Origin: Candidatus Doudnabacteria bacterium | Lineage (GTDB): Bacteria; Patescibacteriota; Doudnabacteria; UBA920 | Direction: 5' to 3' | Length of the DNA stretch: 10,791 bases | Assembly: GCA_023245915.1 (NCBI GenBank) | Contig: JAHFJK010000036.1 | Span: forward strand, 1-10,791 | The notes under the pieces: model-generated | Seen by the model: the letters and a program-made list of their open reading frames with translations, nothing else | Database searches by the model: none | Told to the model about the DNA's origin: nothing | Translations under genes and position numbers: made by a program | Part shown: positions 5,397-10,791 of the stretch, piece by piece | Layout of the letters: every line of letters begins with the position of its first letter | Position numbering within the stretch: the first letter of the stretch is position 1

Positions 5397-6545
5397 ATGG
5401 ACAAAGAGCCCAAAAAGATACTTCAGGTGTTTGGCTGGGCTTCTTTTTTGAATGATTTTGGTTCAGACATTATTTTTCCGTTGTGGCCGCTGTTTTTAAC
5501 TTCCGTCCTCGGGGCGAATATGGCCGTTTTGGGTTTTATTGACGGCTTAGGCGATGCTATCGTCTCTATTTCCCAGGCGGTTTCAGGCTATATTGCCGAC
5601 AAGACGGGAAAACGAAAAATTTTTGTCTGGCTCGGATACGTTTTTGCCGGAGTATCACGAGTTGGTTACGCGTTCGCGCCGACCTGGCATTATATTATTC
5701 CTTTTAGGATTTTAGACCGCTCGGGAAAGATGCGCGGCGCGCCCAGAGACGCGATTGTGGCGGATATTTCCACTGACAGCGAGCGGGGCAGAAATTTTGG
5801 ATACTTGAGAATGATGGATAATCTGGGCGCGGTCTGCGGGGTAGTGTTTACAATTATTTTTTTCAAACGGCTTGGCTACCATAATCTTTTTTTGCTTGCG
5901 GCCATTCCTTCTCTTATTGCAGCATTTTTGGTTTTTCGCCAGATAAACGAGCATGCGGGAGAAAATAAAAAAATCTTTAAAGGGTTCGCCTTTAAAGATT
6001 TTCATCGGGATTTAAAATTATATATGGTATTAAGCGCGCTGTTTGCTTTGTCTTCATTTAGCTATTCTTTTTTGCTTATTTACGCAAGGCACTTTGGATT
6101 TGCCTCAGCCGCGATTCCAGTTTTATATTTATCATACAGCGTTGTCGCGTCAGCAACATCGCTGCCGTTTGGCAAGCTGGCTGACAAAATTAACCGCAAA
6201 CCCGTCCTGGTTTTATCCTTTGTGTTTTGGCTGCTGACTTGCGCGGTGTTTGTTTATTTCCACAACGCGGCGGCAATCGTTATTGCTTTTGTGTTTTATG
6301 GCCTTCATTTAGGAGCAATGGAACCGGTACAGAGAGCTTTGGTTTCCGAACTTGCGGCGCCGCAGCTGCGGGCAAGCACTTTGGGCGGCTTCCAGATGGT
6401 CGTTGGGCTGGCTGCGCTGCCCGCGTCTTTTATTGCCGGACTGTTGTGGGACAAAATTAACATTGCCGCGCCGTTTTATTTTTCCGCCTGCTTGACGGTT
6501 ATGGCAATCATTATTTTATTTTTTGTTCGGGAGCAAAGTTATTAA
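5397..6545 (+). CDS. MFS transporter
   Basis: This 382-residue major facilitator protein has about 11-12 hydrophobic segments in two halves and a charged central loop near residues 184-204. The loop between segments 2 and 3 carries GYIADKTGKRK, the MFS motif A pattern; the second half repeats it as GKLADKINRKP. The stretch RILDRSGKMRGAPRDAIVAD matches a subgroup of MFS proteins with a conserved D-R-x-G-K-x-x-R-x-A-P-R-D signature. Located in the inner membrane, it likely exports or imports a small molecule by proton exchange; the substrate is unknown. Its start is 2 nt after the SDR stop, so it ends the operon. A 14-bp-arm hairpin lies in the part coding for the central loop. Confidence 0.92.
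   Translation: MDKEPKKILQVFGWASFLNDFGSDIIFPLWPLFLTSVLGANMAVLGFIDGLGDAIVSISQAVSGYIADKTGKRKIFVWLGYVFAGVSRVGYAFAPTWHYIIPFRILDRSGKMRGAPRDAIVADISTDSERGRNFGYLRMMDNLGAVCGVVFTIIFFKRLGYHNLFLLAAIPSLIAAFLVFRQINEHAGENKKIFKGFAFKDFHRDLKLYMVLSALFALSSFSYSFLLIYARHFGFASAAIPVLYLSYSVVASATSLPFGKLADKINRKPVLVLSFVFWLLTCAVFVYFHNAAAIVIAFVFYGLHLGAMEPVQRALVSELAAPQLRASTLGGFQMVVGLAALPASFIAGLLWDKINIAAPFYFSACLTVMAIIILFFVREQSY
5970..6002. repeat. Perfect 14-bp-arm hairpin within the MFS gene
   Basis: Arms 5970-5983 and 5989-6002 are exactly complementary with a 5-nt loop GTTCG. It encodes part of the cytoplasmic loop between the two MFS halves (KIFKGFAFKDF). It could be a small palindrome inserted in a tolerant loop, or a structure that slows translation between domains. 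Confidence 0.65.
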
Positions 6546-6553
6546 TTCTGAGC

Positions 6554-6578
6554 AAAAAAACCGCCAATGAAGTTGGCG
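6554..6578 (-). terminator. Hairpin with T-run on the minus strand
   Basis: CGCCAA (6562-6567) and TTGGCG (6573-6578) form a 6-bp stem with a 5-nt loop. On the minus strand the stem is followed by G and seven T (6560-6554), a good intrinsic terminator. On the plus strand it has A-runs on both sides, so MFS-to-trmB transcription would not stop here. No minus-strand gene is seen nearby, so it may block antisense transcription. Confidence 0.5.
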
Positions 6579-6580
6579 AA

Positions 6581-6640
6581 AAAAGATTGTCCGAGATGAC
6601 GAATGTATTCTGTCATCGAGGACACTTTGGAAAGGGGAGG
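6581..6640 (+). promoter_or_regulatory. Structured dyad element, copy 1 (trmB leader)
   Basis: The core 6588-6624 is TGTCC-GA-GATGAC-(11 nt)-GTCATC-GA-GGACA, two nested stems with a GA/GA internal loop. It is followed by TTTGGAAAGGGGAGG, which holds the Shine-Dalgarno of trmB. Copy 2 lies at 7431-7487, about 84% identical over 55 positions. Differences in the inner stem partly keep pairing (G-U to G-C, A-C to G-C). It could be a structured RNA leader or a palindromic operator for TrmB. Confidence 0.65.
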
Positions 6641-6647
6641 CAGAATT

Positions 6648-7385
6648 ATGCACATAGGCACAGTTATTGAAAATTTAGGCTATCCGAAAAATGAAGTCAG
6701 GATTTACCTGGCGGCTTTGGATATTGGCGAAAGCACAATCAGCGACTTGGCGGCAAGAGTGGGTATGCCCAGAACCAGCGCGCAGAGCATTATTGAGGAC
6801 ATGCACGCCCGCGGGCTGATGAACAGCTACATTAAGCGCCGCCGCAGATACTGGGTCGCGGAAAATCCGGAAAAATTAATGATCGCGCTTAAAGAACGGG
6901 AAGCGGCTTTAAAAAGCATTATGCCGGAGCTGCAGGCCAAGCGCTTTTCGCACGGCGGCAGGCCGCTGATTCGCATCTACAACGGCTCCGAGCAGATAAA
7001 GCAAATTATGGACAATATTATAGACAGCCAGCGGCACATTTTGGCGATTGTGGATTGGGACGACTGGCTGGCATTTTTGGGGCAGGATTATTTGGAAGAC
7101 TTTATTGAGCGCCGGGCCAAACATTTTTTAAAAATCCGGCTGTTGACCCCGCAAACTCCGTCAGCCGCCGAATTAAAAAAGCGCGACGAGCAGGAGCTGC
7201 GCCACACCAAATTTTTGCCCCAGGGAGCCGACGTTAAAACCTGCCAGTTTATTTACGGCAACACATTAGCCATTATTTCCTTAAACAAACGCAAACCCGT
7301 TGGCGTAATTATGGAAGATCCGGACATCGCGCACACAGCCGCTTTGCTGTTTGAATGCATATGGCAGCACAGCCGTGAAAGCTAG
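6648..7385 (+). CDS. TrmB family transcriptional regulator
   Basis: This 245-residue protein has an N-terminal winged helix-turn-helix (about residues 5-65: NLGYPKNEVRIYLAALDIGE, then TISDLAARVGMPRTSAQSII and a basic RRRRYW wing), a helical linker with KEREAALKSIMPELQAKR, and a C-terminal PLD-like effector domain (IRIYNGSEQIKQIMDNIIDS, LAIVDWDDWLAFL, ISLNKRKPVGVIMEDPDIA). This layout is typical of TrmB-like regulators, which are common in Archaea and in CPR bacteria. The ATG at 6648 is chosen because GGGGAGG lies 7 nt before it; an in-frame ATG at 6603 falls inside the dyad element. The gene is flanked by two copies of that element, so it may control itself and the stress genes downstream. 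The ligand is unknown. Confidence 0.88.
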   Translation: MHIGTVIENLGYPKNEVRIYLAALDIGESTISDLAARVGMPRTSAQSIIEDMHARGLMNSYIKRRRRYWVAENPEKLMIALKEREAALKSIMPELQAKRFSHGGRPLIRIYNGSEQIKQIMDNIIDSQRHILAIVDWDDWLAFLGQDYLEDFIERRAKHFLKIRLLTPQTPSAAELKKRDEQELRHTKFLPQGADVKTCQFIYGNTLAIISLNKRKPVGVIMEDPDIAHTAALLFECIWQHSRES

Positions 7386-7430
7386 TTTGCCCATTAGCCA
7401 AGAAAAAGATCGCTGATAGATCCAGTTATA
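7386..7430. other. Short spacer after trmB
   Basis: These 45 nt between the trmB stop and element copy 2 hold only a small GATC/GATC inverted pair. No gene or clear signal is seen. Confidence 0.5.
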
Positions 7431-7487
7431 AAAAGATGTCCGAGATGACGGATTCATTCCGTCATCAAGGACCCTTGGAAAGGGGAA
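7431..7487 (+). promoter_or_regulatory. Structured dyad element, copy 2 (downstream of trmB)
   Basis: The core is GTCC-GA-GATGACGGA-(TTCAT)-TCCGTCATC-AA-GGAC (7438-7472), followed by CCCTTGGAAAGGGGAA (7472-7487), where CCCTT could pair with AAGGG. The inner stem is a perfect 9 bp here, better than in copy 1. No start codon follows it; instead an intrinsic terminator begins 9 nt later, so the pair looks like a leader-attenuator or a 3' end structure of the trmB mRNA. Confidence 0.65.
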
Positions 7488-7495
7488 GTACAAAC

Positions 7496-7518
7496 CGACG
7501 ACATTTTCGTCGTTTTTT
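7496..7518 (+). terminator. Intrinsic terminator after the second dyad element
   Basis: CGACGA (7496-7501) and TCGTCG (7507-7512) form a 6-bp stem with loop CATTT, followed by six T (7513-7518). It separates trmB from the phosphoribosyltransferase operon. A TTGACA lies just after it at 7521-7526, with only a weak -10 (TTTTAA, 7544-7549) at 17 bp. Confidence 0.75.
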
Positions 7519-7660
7519 ATTTGACAATTTATCGGCAAATATCTTTTAAAAACGACCGATTTTAGCCATAAAAAATTTTTTTAACTATTTTTCAGGTCAG
7601 GCTCAATATTTCCTTGCCAATTTGCCGCTGTATTATATGCTGAAAGCGAAAGGACTTCGT

Positions 7661-8314
7661 ATGAGATTTTCAGACAGAACCGAAGCCGGCATTAAGCTGG
7701 CGCAGGCCCTGCAAAAATATTCCGGCAATTCCACGGTGGTGCTGGCCTTGCCAAGAGGAGGGGTTCCGGTAGGAGCGGAAGTAGCCAAAGCAATAAAAGC
7801 TCCGCTGGATGTGGCCCTGGTAAGGAAAATCGGCCATCCGCAGAACCCGGAATACGCGATCGCCGCGATCGGCGAAAGCGGGGAAATGGTTCTGGAAAAA
7901 TCCGAGGTCTTAGGAGTCAGCCACGACTGGTTTACGGCGGAAATTGCCAGACAGAGAAAGCTGATTGAGGAGAGAAGAAAGCTATATTTGCATGGCAGAA
8001 AACCCTTGCCGCTCAAAGGCAAAACTGTAATCCTGGTCGATGACGGACTGGCCACCGGCCTGACCATGAAAGCAGCCGTACAGGAAGTGGAAAAGCGCAA
8101 GCCGGAACGGATAATTGTGGCAGCGCCGGTGGCCTCCCAAGAGGCGGCTATGGATTTAAAAAAGCTGTCGGATGAAGTTATTTCTCTTTATACCGCTTTT
8201 CATTTCGGCGCCGTGGGTAATTATTATGAAGATTTTAGACAGGTCAGCGATGAAGAAGTGGCGGATATTATTAAAAGGAGTATTTATGCGCAAAATGTTC
8301 AAAAAACCGCATGA
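7661..8314 (+). CDS. Phosphoribosyltransferase family protein
   Basis: This 217-residue protein is of the type-I PRTase fold. The N-terminus MRFSDRTEAGIKLAQAL and the PPi loop region LALPRGGVPVG (about residues 28-38) match a group of stand-alone predicted phosphoribosyltransferases. The PRPP-binding motif VILVDDGLATGLTM spans about residues 123-136 and is intact. A helical, basic insert with RQRKLIEERRKLYLHGRK precedes it, and the end has the FHFGAVGNYYEDFRQVSDEEV pattern of the same group. The ATG at 7661 has GAAAGGA 6 nt upstream and matches the conserved start; an ATG-containing extension to 7622 is rejected. The natural base or acceptor is unknown. Genes of this group often neighbour Hsp20 and other stress genes, as here. 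Its 3' end overlaps the next gene by 29 nt. Confidence 0.88.
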   Translation: MRFSDRTEAGIKLAQALQKYSGNSTVVLALPRGGVPVGAEVAKAIKAPLDVALVRKIGHPQNPEYAIAAIGESGEMVLEKSEVLGVSHDWFTAEIARQRKLIEERRKLYLHGRKPLPLKGKTVILVDDGLATGLTMKAAVQEVEKRKPERIIVAAPVASQEAAMDLKKLSDEVISLYTAFHFGAVGNYYEDFRQVSDEEVADIIKRSIYAQNVQKTA

Positions 8315-8822
8315 CATTATGCTCTATAAGGAACGAACCGAGTTCCAGGAGTTCGGCAAAGCTAAAAAAAATTTTCGCCTGTGCCGCGTGTGCGGTTGCG
8401 TCTATTTTAATAAGTCCTGGCATCATCCGGAAGCTTTAACAGGCGGAAAAGCCAAAAAACCATCGGCGCGCCGGCTTACTGTATGTCCGGCCTGCCAAAT
8501 GATTAAAGACCATCAATACGAAGGCATACTGACTGTCAAAGACGTGCCGCATCAATTTCGGCTTGAATTTAAACGCTTAATAAAGGCTTTTACCGATCGC
8601 GCATACCAAATGGACTGCCAGCACCGGCTGATTGCCGAAAACAAACACAATGGCGGCAAATGGGTAATTACCTTTACGGAAAACCAGCTGGCAAATAAAC
8701 TGGCTAAAAAAATAAAGGATGTGTTTGACAAAGTCACGGTTACAACCGCTTACTCGCAGCAGCCCGATGATGTAGAAAGAATCACAGCCAATTTTAATCC
8801 GTTACTATTAAACCCTACTTGA
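8286..8822 (+). CDS. Zinc-ribbon protein (BCAM0308-like)
   Basis: This 178-residue protein contains two Cys pairs, CRVCGCVYFNKSW (about residues 33-45) and VCPACQMIKDHQYEGIL (about 70-86), which should form one zinc ribbon. A charged helical part follows, and then an alpha/beta segment, WVITFTENQLANKLAKKIKDVF. The layout resembles BCAM0308-type proteins and, more distantly, the zinc-ribbon start of the archaeal/eukaryotic NMD3 ribosome factor. This is recognised by pattern, not by search. The ATG at 8286 has AAAAGGAG just upstream (about 6 nt), inside the end of the PRTase gene, so translation is coupled. Hsp20 follows. Function is unknown; a role in stress or ribosome quality control is a guess. 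Confidence 0.7.
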   Translation: MRKMFKKPHDIMLYKERTEFQEFGKAKKNFRLCRVCGCVYFNKSWHHPEALTGGKAKKPSARRLTVCPACQMIKDHQYEGILTVKDVPHQFRLEFKRLIKAFTDRAYQMDCQHRLIAENKHNGGKWVITFTENQLANKLAKKIKDVFDKVTVTTAYSQQPDDVERITANFNPLLLNPT

Positions 8823-8837
8823 AAGGGGGTGAAAAAT

Positions 8838-9254
8838 ATGCAATTAGACATTATTCCGCGTTCGTTCTGGAATTTTCCTTCCAGATTTGCCGAGCTCTTT
8901 GATGAAGATGCCAATTGGCGGACTTTTTTGCCGTCATCGGGGCTGACCGTTTCGGAAGACGACCAGCATGTATACATAGAGGCTGCCGTGCCGGGAATTG
9001 ATCCCGAAAAAATCGAAGCGACGTTTGACAAAGGCATTCTGTGGATCCGTGGCGAGGCCAGGGAGGAAGATGAGGATAAAAAGAAAAAGTTCTATCGTAA
9101 AGCCTCCAGAGCATTCTCATACCGGGTAGCGGTTCCGGGTGCGGTGGACGAAAAAGCAGAGCCGGAAGTTAAGCATCACAACGGTTTGGTGACAGCGATC
9201 TTTAACAAACTGCCGGAAACCGAGCCGAAAAAATTGAAGGTCAAAAGCGAGTAG
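8838..9254 (+). CDS. Small heat-shock protein, Hsp20/alpha-crystallin family
   Basis: This 138-residue protein has a short N-terminal arm and then the alpha-crystallin domain from about residue 33: LTVSEDDQHVYIEAAVPGID, then KIEATFDKGILWIRGEARE, an acidic/basic loop EEDEDKKKKFYRK, FSYRVAVPGAVD, and the closing VKHHNGLVTAIFNKLPE. Small heat-shock proteins form oligomers in the cytosol and hold unfolding proteins without using ATP. The C-terminal I-x-I anchoring motif is not obvious (KKLKVKSE ends the chain), which may affect oligomer size. The ATG at 8838 has AAAGGGGG 8 nt upstream; an in-frame GTG at 8829 would lie inside that ribosome-binding site. Only 15 nt separate it from the zinc-ribbon gene. 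Confidence 0.93.
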   Translation: MQLDIIPRSFWNFPSRFAELFDEDANWRTFLPSSGLTVSEDDQHVYIEAAVPGIDPEKIEATFDKGILWIRGEAREEDEDKKKKFYRKASRAFSYRVAVPGAVDEKAEPEVKHHNGLVTAIFNKLPETEPKKLKVKSE

Positions 9255-9277
9255 TTAAAATAACTACGCCCTCTCGC
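9251..9277. repeat. Palindrome and left inverted repeat after hsp20
   Basis: GTAGTTA (9251-9257) and TAACTAC (9261-9267) form a hairpin that overlaps the hsp20 stop codon. The 17-mer at 9261-9277 is repeated in inverted form at 9817-9833 with one mismatch, so the two enclose the membrane-protein gene at 9435-9806. Confidence 0.75.
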
Positions 9278-9278
9278 C

Positions 9279-9339
9279 GCAACTTGCTTTGGGCTTTCGT
9301 CCCAATTTGAAAATCGGGACTCTCGCCCTCCGCAGTTGC
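9279..9339. repeat. Nested 61-nt hairpin
   Basis: Three nested arms fold this stretch: GCAACT (9279-9284) with AGTTGC (9334-9339), GGGC (9291-9294) with GCCC (9325-9328), and GTCCC (9299-9303) with GGGAC (9316-9320). No T-run follows directly, so it is more likely a dispersed palindromic repeat than a terminator. Confidence 0.6.
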
Positions 9340-9344
9340 TTCTC

Positions 9345-9388
9345 TTCTCCAAATTTTCCCAAAAAAATCCAAAAAAAAATTTGGAGAA
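9345..9388. repeat. 13-bp inverted repeat with A-rich loop
   Basis: Arms 9345-9357 and 9376-9388 are perfectly complementary (TTCTCCAAATTTT type) around an 18-nt A-rich loop. Together with the two preceding palindromes it fills the 180-nt gap between hsp20 and the next gene, where no ORF is seen. Confidence 0.7.
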
Positions 9389-9434
9389 CTAATAAAGGTC
9401 GAGACATCTAAACATTAAACGAAAGGAATTCTAT

Positions 9435-9806
9435 ATGAACAACTTTAATTGGGCAAAAGCCCTGGGTTATGGAGTCGCGTTATGGGTCATTCTGTTTGTC
9501 GTAGCGGCTATTATTGCCGCGGGGTTAAATCTGGAACTTGGGATTTGGGCAATGCTGGTACTGGCGGTAATTGCCGGCGCAGTCGCGTACTTCTTCGGGC
9601 TGGAAATTAACCCCCAAACCAGCGGGCAAGCTTTCGCCTACGGCGCGGCGTTCGCAGCCATTGGCCTGTTGCTTGACCTGCTCGTTAGCAGACAGTTTAC
9701 CTCCGGCATCTTCGGCATTTGGACCTACTGGCTGGGCTATGTGTTTATTCTCTTTGCCCCGCTTACCGCGGTTGGAAGCCAACAGCCGACGCATCATGCG
9801 GTGTAA
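9435..9806 (+). CDS. Predicted 4-TM membrane protein
   Basis: This 123-residue protein has four hydrophobic segments (about residues 9-30, 33-54, 65-85, 91-113), few charged residues and a short His-containing tail. I do not recognise a named family. The ATG has AAAGGAA about 8 nt upstream. It is enclosed by near-identical inverted repeats (9261-9277 and 9817-9833), so it may have moved as a unit or simply lie between two dispersed repeats. Its neighbours are hsp20 and a run of small membrane-protein genes, which suggests a role in envelope stress, but nothing in the sequence proves it. Confidence 0.75.
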   Translation: MNNFNWAKALGYGVALWVILFVVAAIIAAGLNLELGIWAMLVLAVIAGAVAYFFGLEINPQTSGQAFAYGAAFAAIGLLLDLLVSRQFTSGIFGIWTYWLGYVFILFAPLTAVGSQQPTHHAV

Positions 9807-9816
9807 ATATTCTATC

Positions 9817-9833
9817 GCGAGGGGGCGTAGTTA
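9817..9833. repeat. Right inverted repeat matching 9261-9277
   Basis: This 17-nt stretch is the reverse complement of 9261-9277 except for one base. It lies 11 nt after the stop codon of the 4-TM membrane protein gene. Confidence 0.75.
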
Positions 9834-9877
9834 AAAAATAAGACCATTAATTTAAATTAAGGAATGAGGTGATAAGT

Positions 9878-10102
9878 ATGATGGGCAATTATTATTATGG
9901 GCATATGTTTGGCTTAGGAGGCGGCATGTTCATGCTGGTTTTTTGGGCCGCGATAATTTTTTCTATTGTCTGGGTTATCCAATCATTTACAGGCAGCGGA
10001 GGCAAAACCAATTCAGCTATGGATATTCTTAAGGAACGCTATGCCAAAGGCGAAATCAATAAGGAAGAGTTTGAAGCCAAAAAGAAGGATTTAGAAAAAT
10101 AA
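9878..10102 (+). CDS. Small membrane protein with C-terminal SHOCT domain
   Basis: This 74-residue protein has a Gly/Met/Tyr-rich start, one membrane segment (about residues 16-36) and a C-terminal SHOCT motif, ILKERYAKGEINKEEFEAKK, at about 49-68. SHOCT is a short helical domain at the C-terminus of many small membrane proteins, often involved in oligomerisation; its exact role is open. The ATG at 9878 is chosen because GAGGTG lies 6 nt upstream; an in-frame GTG at 9869 falls within that site. Small SHOCT proteins are common in heavy-metal and stress loci beside DUF2933 genes, as seen here. Confidence 0.85.
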   Translation: MMGNYYYGHMFGLGGGMFMLVFWAAIIFSIVWVIQSFTGSGGKTNSAMDILKERYAKGEINKEEFEAKKKDLEK

Positions 10103-10135
10103 AATTCGCTTAATTTTATCAACTAATGTAAATAT

Positions 10136-10402
10136 ATGGAAAAATTATCTTTTAAATCATACGTGTGGAAGTGTGTGATAGGGTCGGAGATAGTCTATAT
10201 GCTTTGCCTTGTGGGCGGATTTTTGCCCTGGCGCAGTCAAAAAGGCATAGAGCTTCATCATGCGCTGTTTGAAACCTTGCCGGGATTCACTTGGATAAGC
10301 TTTGGCAGTTTTGTGTGGGGTTTGATTCTGATTGGCGCCATTTCCTACATATTTGGGGCTTATATTGTCTGGATGCACAACTCCAGCCTCGTAAAAACAT
10401 AA
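10136..10402 (+). CDS. DUF5676-like small membrane protein
   Basis: This 88-residue protein has two membrane segments (about 14-31 and 54-80) and the motif LHHALFETLPGFTWISFGSF between them, which resembles DUF5676 membrane proteins (LPGFTW near the second helix). The family has no assigned reaction and is often encoded near copper or other metal transport genes. There is no strong Shine-Dalgarno; a TAATGT box lies 6 nt before the ATG, so a leaderless start is possible but weak. It follows the SHOCT gene by 33 nt. Confidence 0.65.
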   Translation: MEKLSFKSYVWKCVIGSEIVYMLCLVGGFLPWRSQKGIELHHALFETLPGFTWISFGSFVWGLILIGAISYIFGAYIVWMHNSSLVKT

Positions 10403-10419
10403 ATTAATTTTTCAAAAAC

Positions 10420-10629
10420 ATGAAAAATAATACCTCAATCCGTTGGACCCTTATTACCTTGCTCGCGGTTGCCGGATTATATCTTGTAATCGATCACGGA
10501 CAACATCTGGCGCCATACCTGCCGTTTACGTTCCTCCTTGGCTGTCTGGCTATGCATCTATTTATGCATGGCAGCCATCACAGGGGACATAACAGCCATA
10601 ATGACAGCGGCGGCGATTCTAAACAGTAA
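10420..10629 (+). CDS. DUF2933-like His-rich small membrane protein
   Basis: This 69-residue protein has one or two hydrophobic segments (about 8-24 and 31-47) followed by a His-rich tail: CLAMHLFMHGSHHRGHNSH. The internal DHGQHL and the C-x-x-MHLFMHG-H pattern match DUF2933 proteins, which are small inner-membrane proteins frequently next to copper or heavy-metal resistance genes. The His/Met/Cys residues could bind metal; this is inference. It lies 17 nt after the DUF5676-like gene. Confidence 0.75.
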   Translation: MKNNTSIRWTLITLLAVAGLYLVIDHGQHLAPYLPFTFLLGCLAMHLFMHGSHHRGHNSHNDSGGDSKQ

Positions 10630-10633
10630 ATCA

Positions 10634-10662
10634 TTCCGGTGGAACGCGCCGTTCCAGCGGAA
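10634..10662. repeat. 12-bp-arm palindrome after the DUF2933-like gene
   Basis: TTCCGGTGGAAC (10634-10645) and GTTCCAGCGGAA (10651-10662) pair with one mismatch around a GCGCC loop. No T-run follows on either strand, so it looks like a dispersed palindrome rather than a standard terminator. Confidence 0.6.
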
Positions 10663-10701
10663 AGGAAAATCAAGCCAAATTAAAATACTACTTTTGAACT
10701 T

Positions 10702-10791
10702 ATGAACGAACTGGAAACCCAAAATTTACACGAATATCTTATCCACCAAAGCACTGCCGTGTTAATAATTAAGGGCGGCATAGCTTGGGCG
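10702..10791 (+). CDS. Start of an unidentified gene, cut by the window end
   Basis: An ATG at 10702 opens a frame that runs to the last base (30 codons, beginning MNELETQNLHEYLIHQSTAV). The part seen is polar at first and then turns hydrophobic (VLIIKGGIAWA), so a membrane segment may follow. No good Shine-Dalgarno precedes it. Too little is present to name a family. Confidence 0.4.
   Translation, partial: MNELETQNLHEYLIHQSTAVLIIKGGIAWA

Noticed and set aside
6043..6460. Two plus-strand open frames within the MFS gene
   Set aside because: They are out of frame with the MFS protein, whose membrane segments continue through this region.
7521..7549. TTGACA with a weak -10 as promoter of the phosphoribosyltransferase operon
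   Set aside because: The -35 is perfect but the best -10 (TTTTAA) is poor, and more than 100 nt of leader would precede the start codon, so it is mentioned only in the terminator entry.
9279..9388. Possible CRISPR array or tandem repeat in the spacer after hsp20
   Set aside because: The structure is made of inverted repeats with different sequences, not of regularly spaced identical direct repeats.

Overview
The window is a compact, gene-dense bacterial segment. It uses the standard code (TGA is a stop, for example at 365-367). Many short dispersed palindromes, short intergenic gaps, and the combination of rbfA plus DHH phosphoesterase with small membrane proteins and zinc-ribbon/Hsp20 genes suggest a Patescibacteria/CPR-type (Parcubacteria-like) genome. 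That placement is inference from style; the window holds no rRNA or other marker gene that settles it.

Left part (1-1406). A truncated 5' piece of a flavin reductase gene (1-70) is followed by a DUF433/DUF5615 toxin-antitoxin-like pair (128-713) and then the intact NAD(P)H-dependent FMN reductase (737-1318). The first 58 bases of the window are an exact copy of the start of the intact gene, so the pair sits between direct repeats. Both the antitoxin gene and the reductase have a -10 box exactly 6 nt before the ATG, which suggests leaderless mRNAs. A compound terminator closes this part.

Minus-strand part (1419-3331). rbfA (ribosome maturation) lies upstream of a DHH/DHHA1 phosphoesterase (nrnA-like), a common bacterial pairing. 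The phosphoesterase gene carries an in-frame 78-bp palindromic insertion bounded by a 4-bp direct repeat, and it lacks the usual motif II aspartate. Upstream of rbfA are two palindromic repeat units and two gene remnants: a frameshifted minus-strand ORF and a plus-strand PEP-utilising mobile domain without a start codon.

Central operon (3770-6545, plus). EamA half-transporter, cupin, short-chain dehydrogenase and MFS transporter are separated by only 2-10 nt. They look like a co-transcribed unit for uptake or export and redox conversion of an unidentified small molecule.

Right part (6581-10791, plus). A TrmB-family regulator is bracketed by two copies of a structured, dyad-symmetric element. 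Next come a phosphoribosyltransferase, a CxxC/CxxC zinc-ribbon protein and a small heat-shock protein (Hsp20), which look like a stress operon. After a repeat-rich spacer come several small membrane proteins: a 4-TM protein, a SHOCT protein, a DUF5676-like protein and a His-rich DUF2933-like protein. The last group resembles small genes often found with heavy-metal resistance loci. A gene cut by the window end starts at 10702.

The most interesting items are the duplicated element around trmB, the in-frame palindrome insertion in the phosphoesterase gene, the direct-repeat-flanked DUF433/DUF5615 module, and the near-identical inverted repeats around the 9435-9806 membrane gene.
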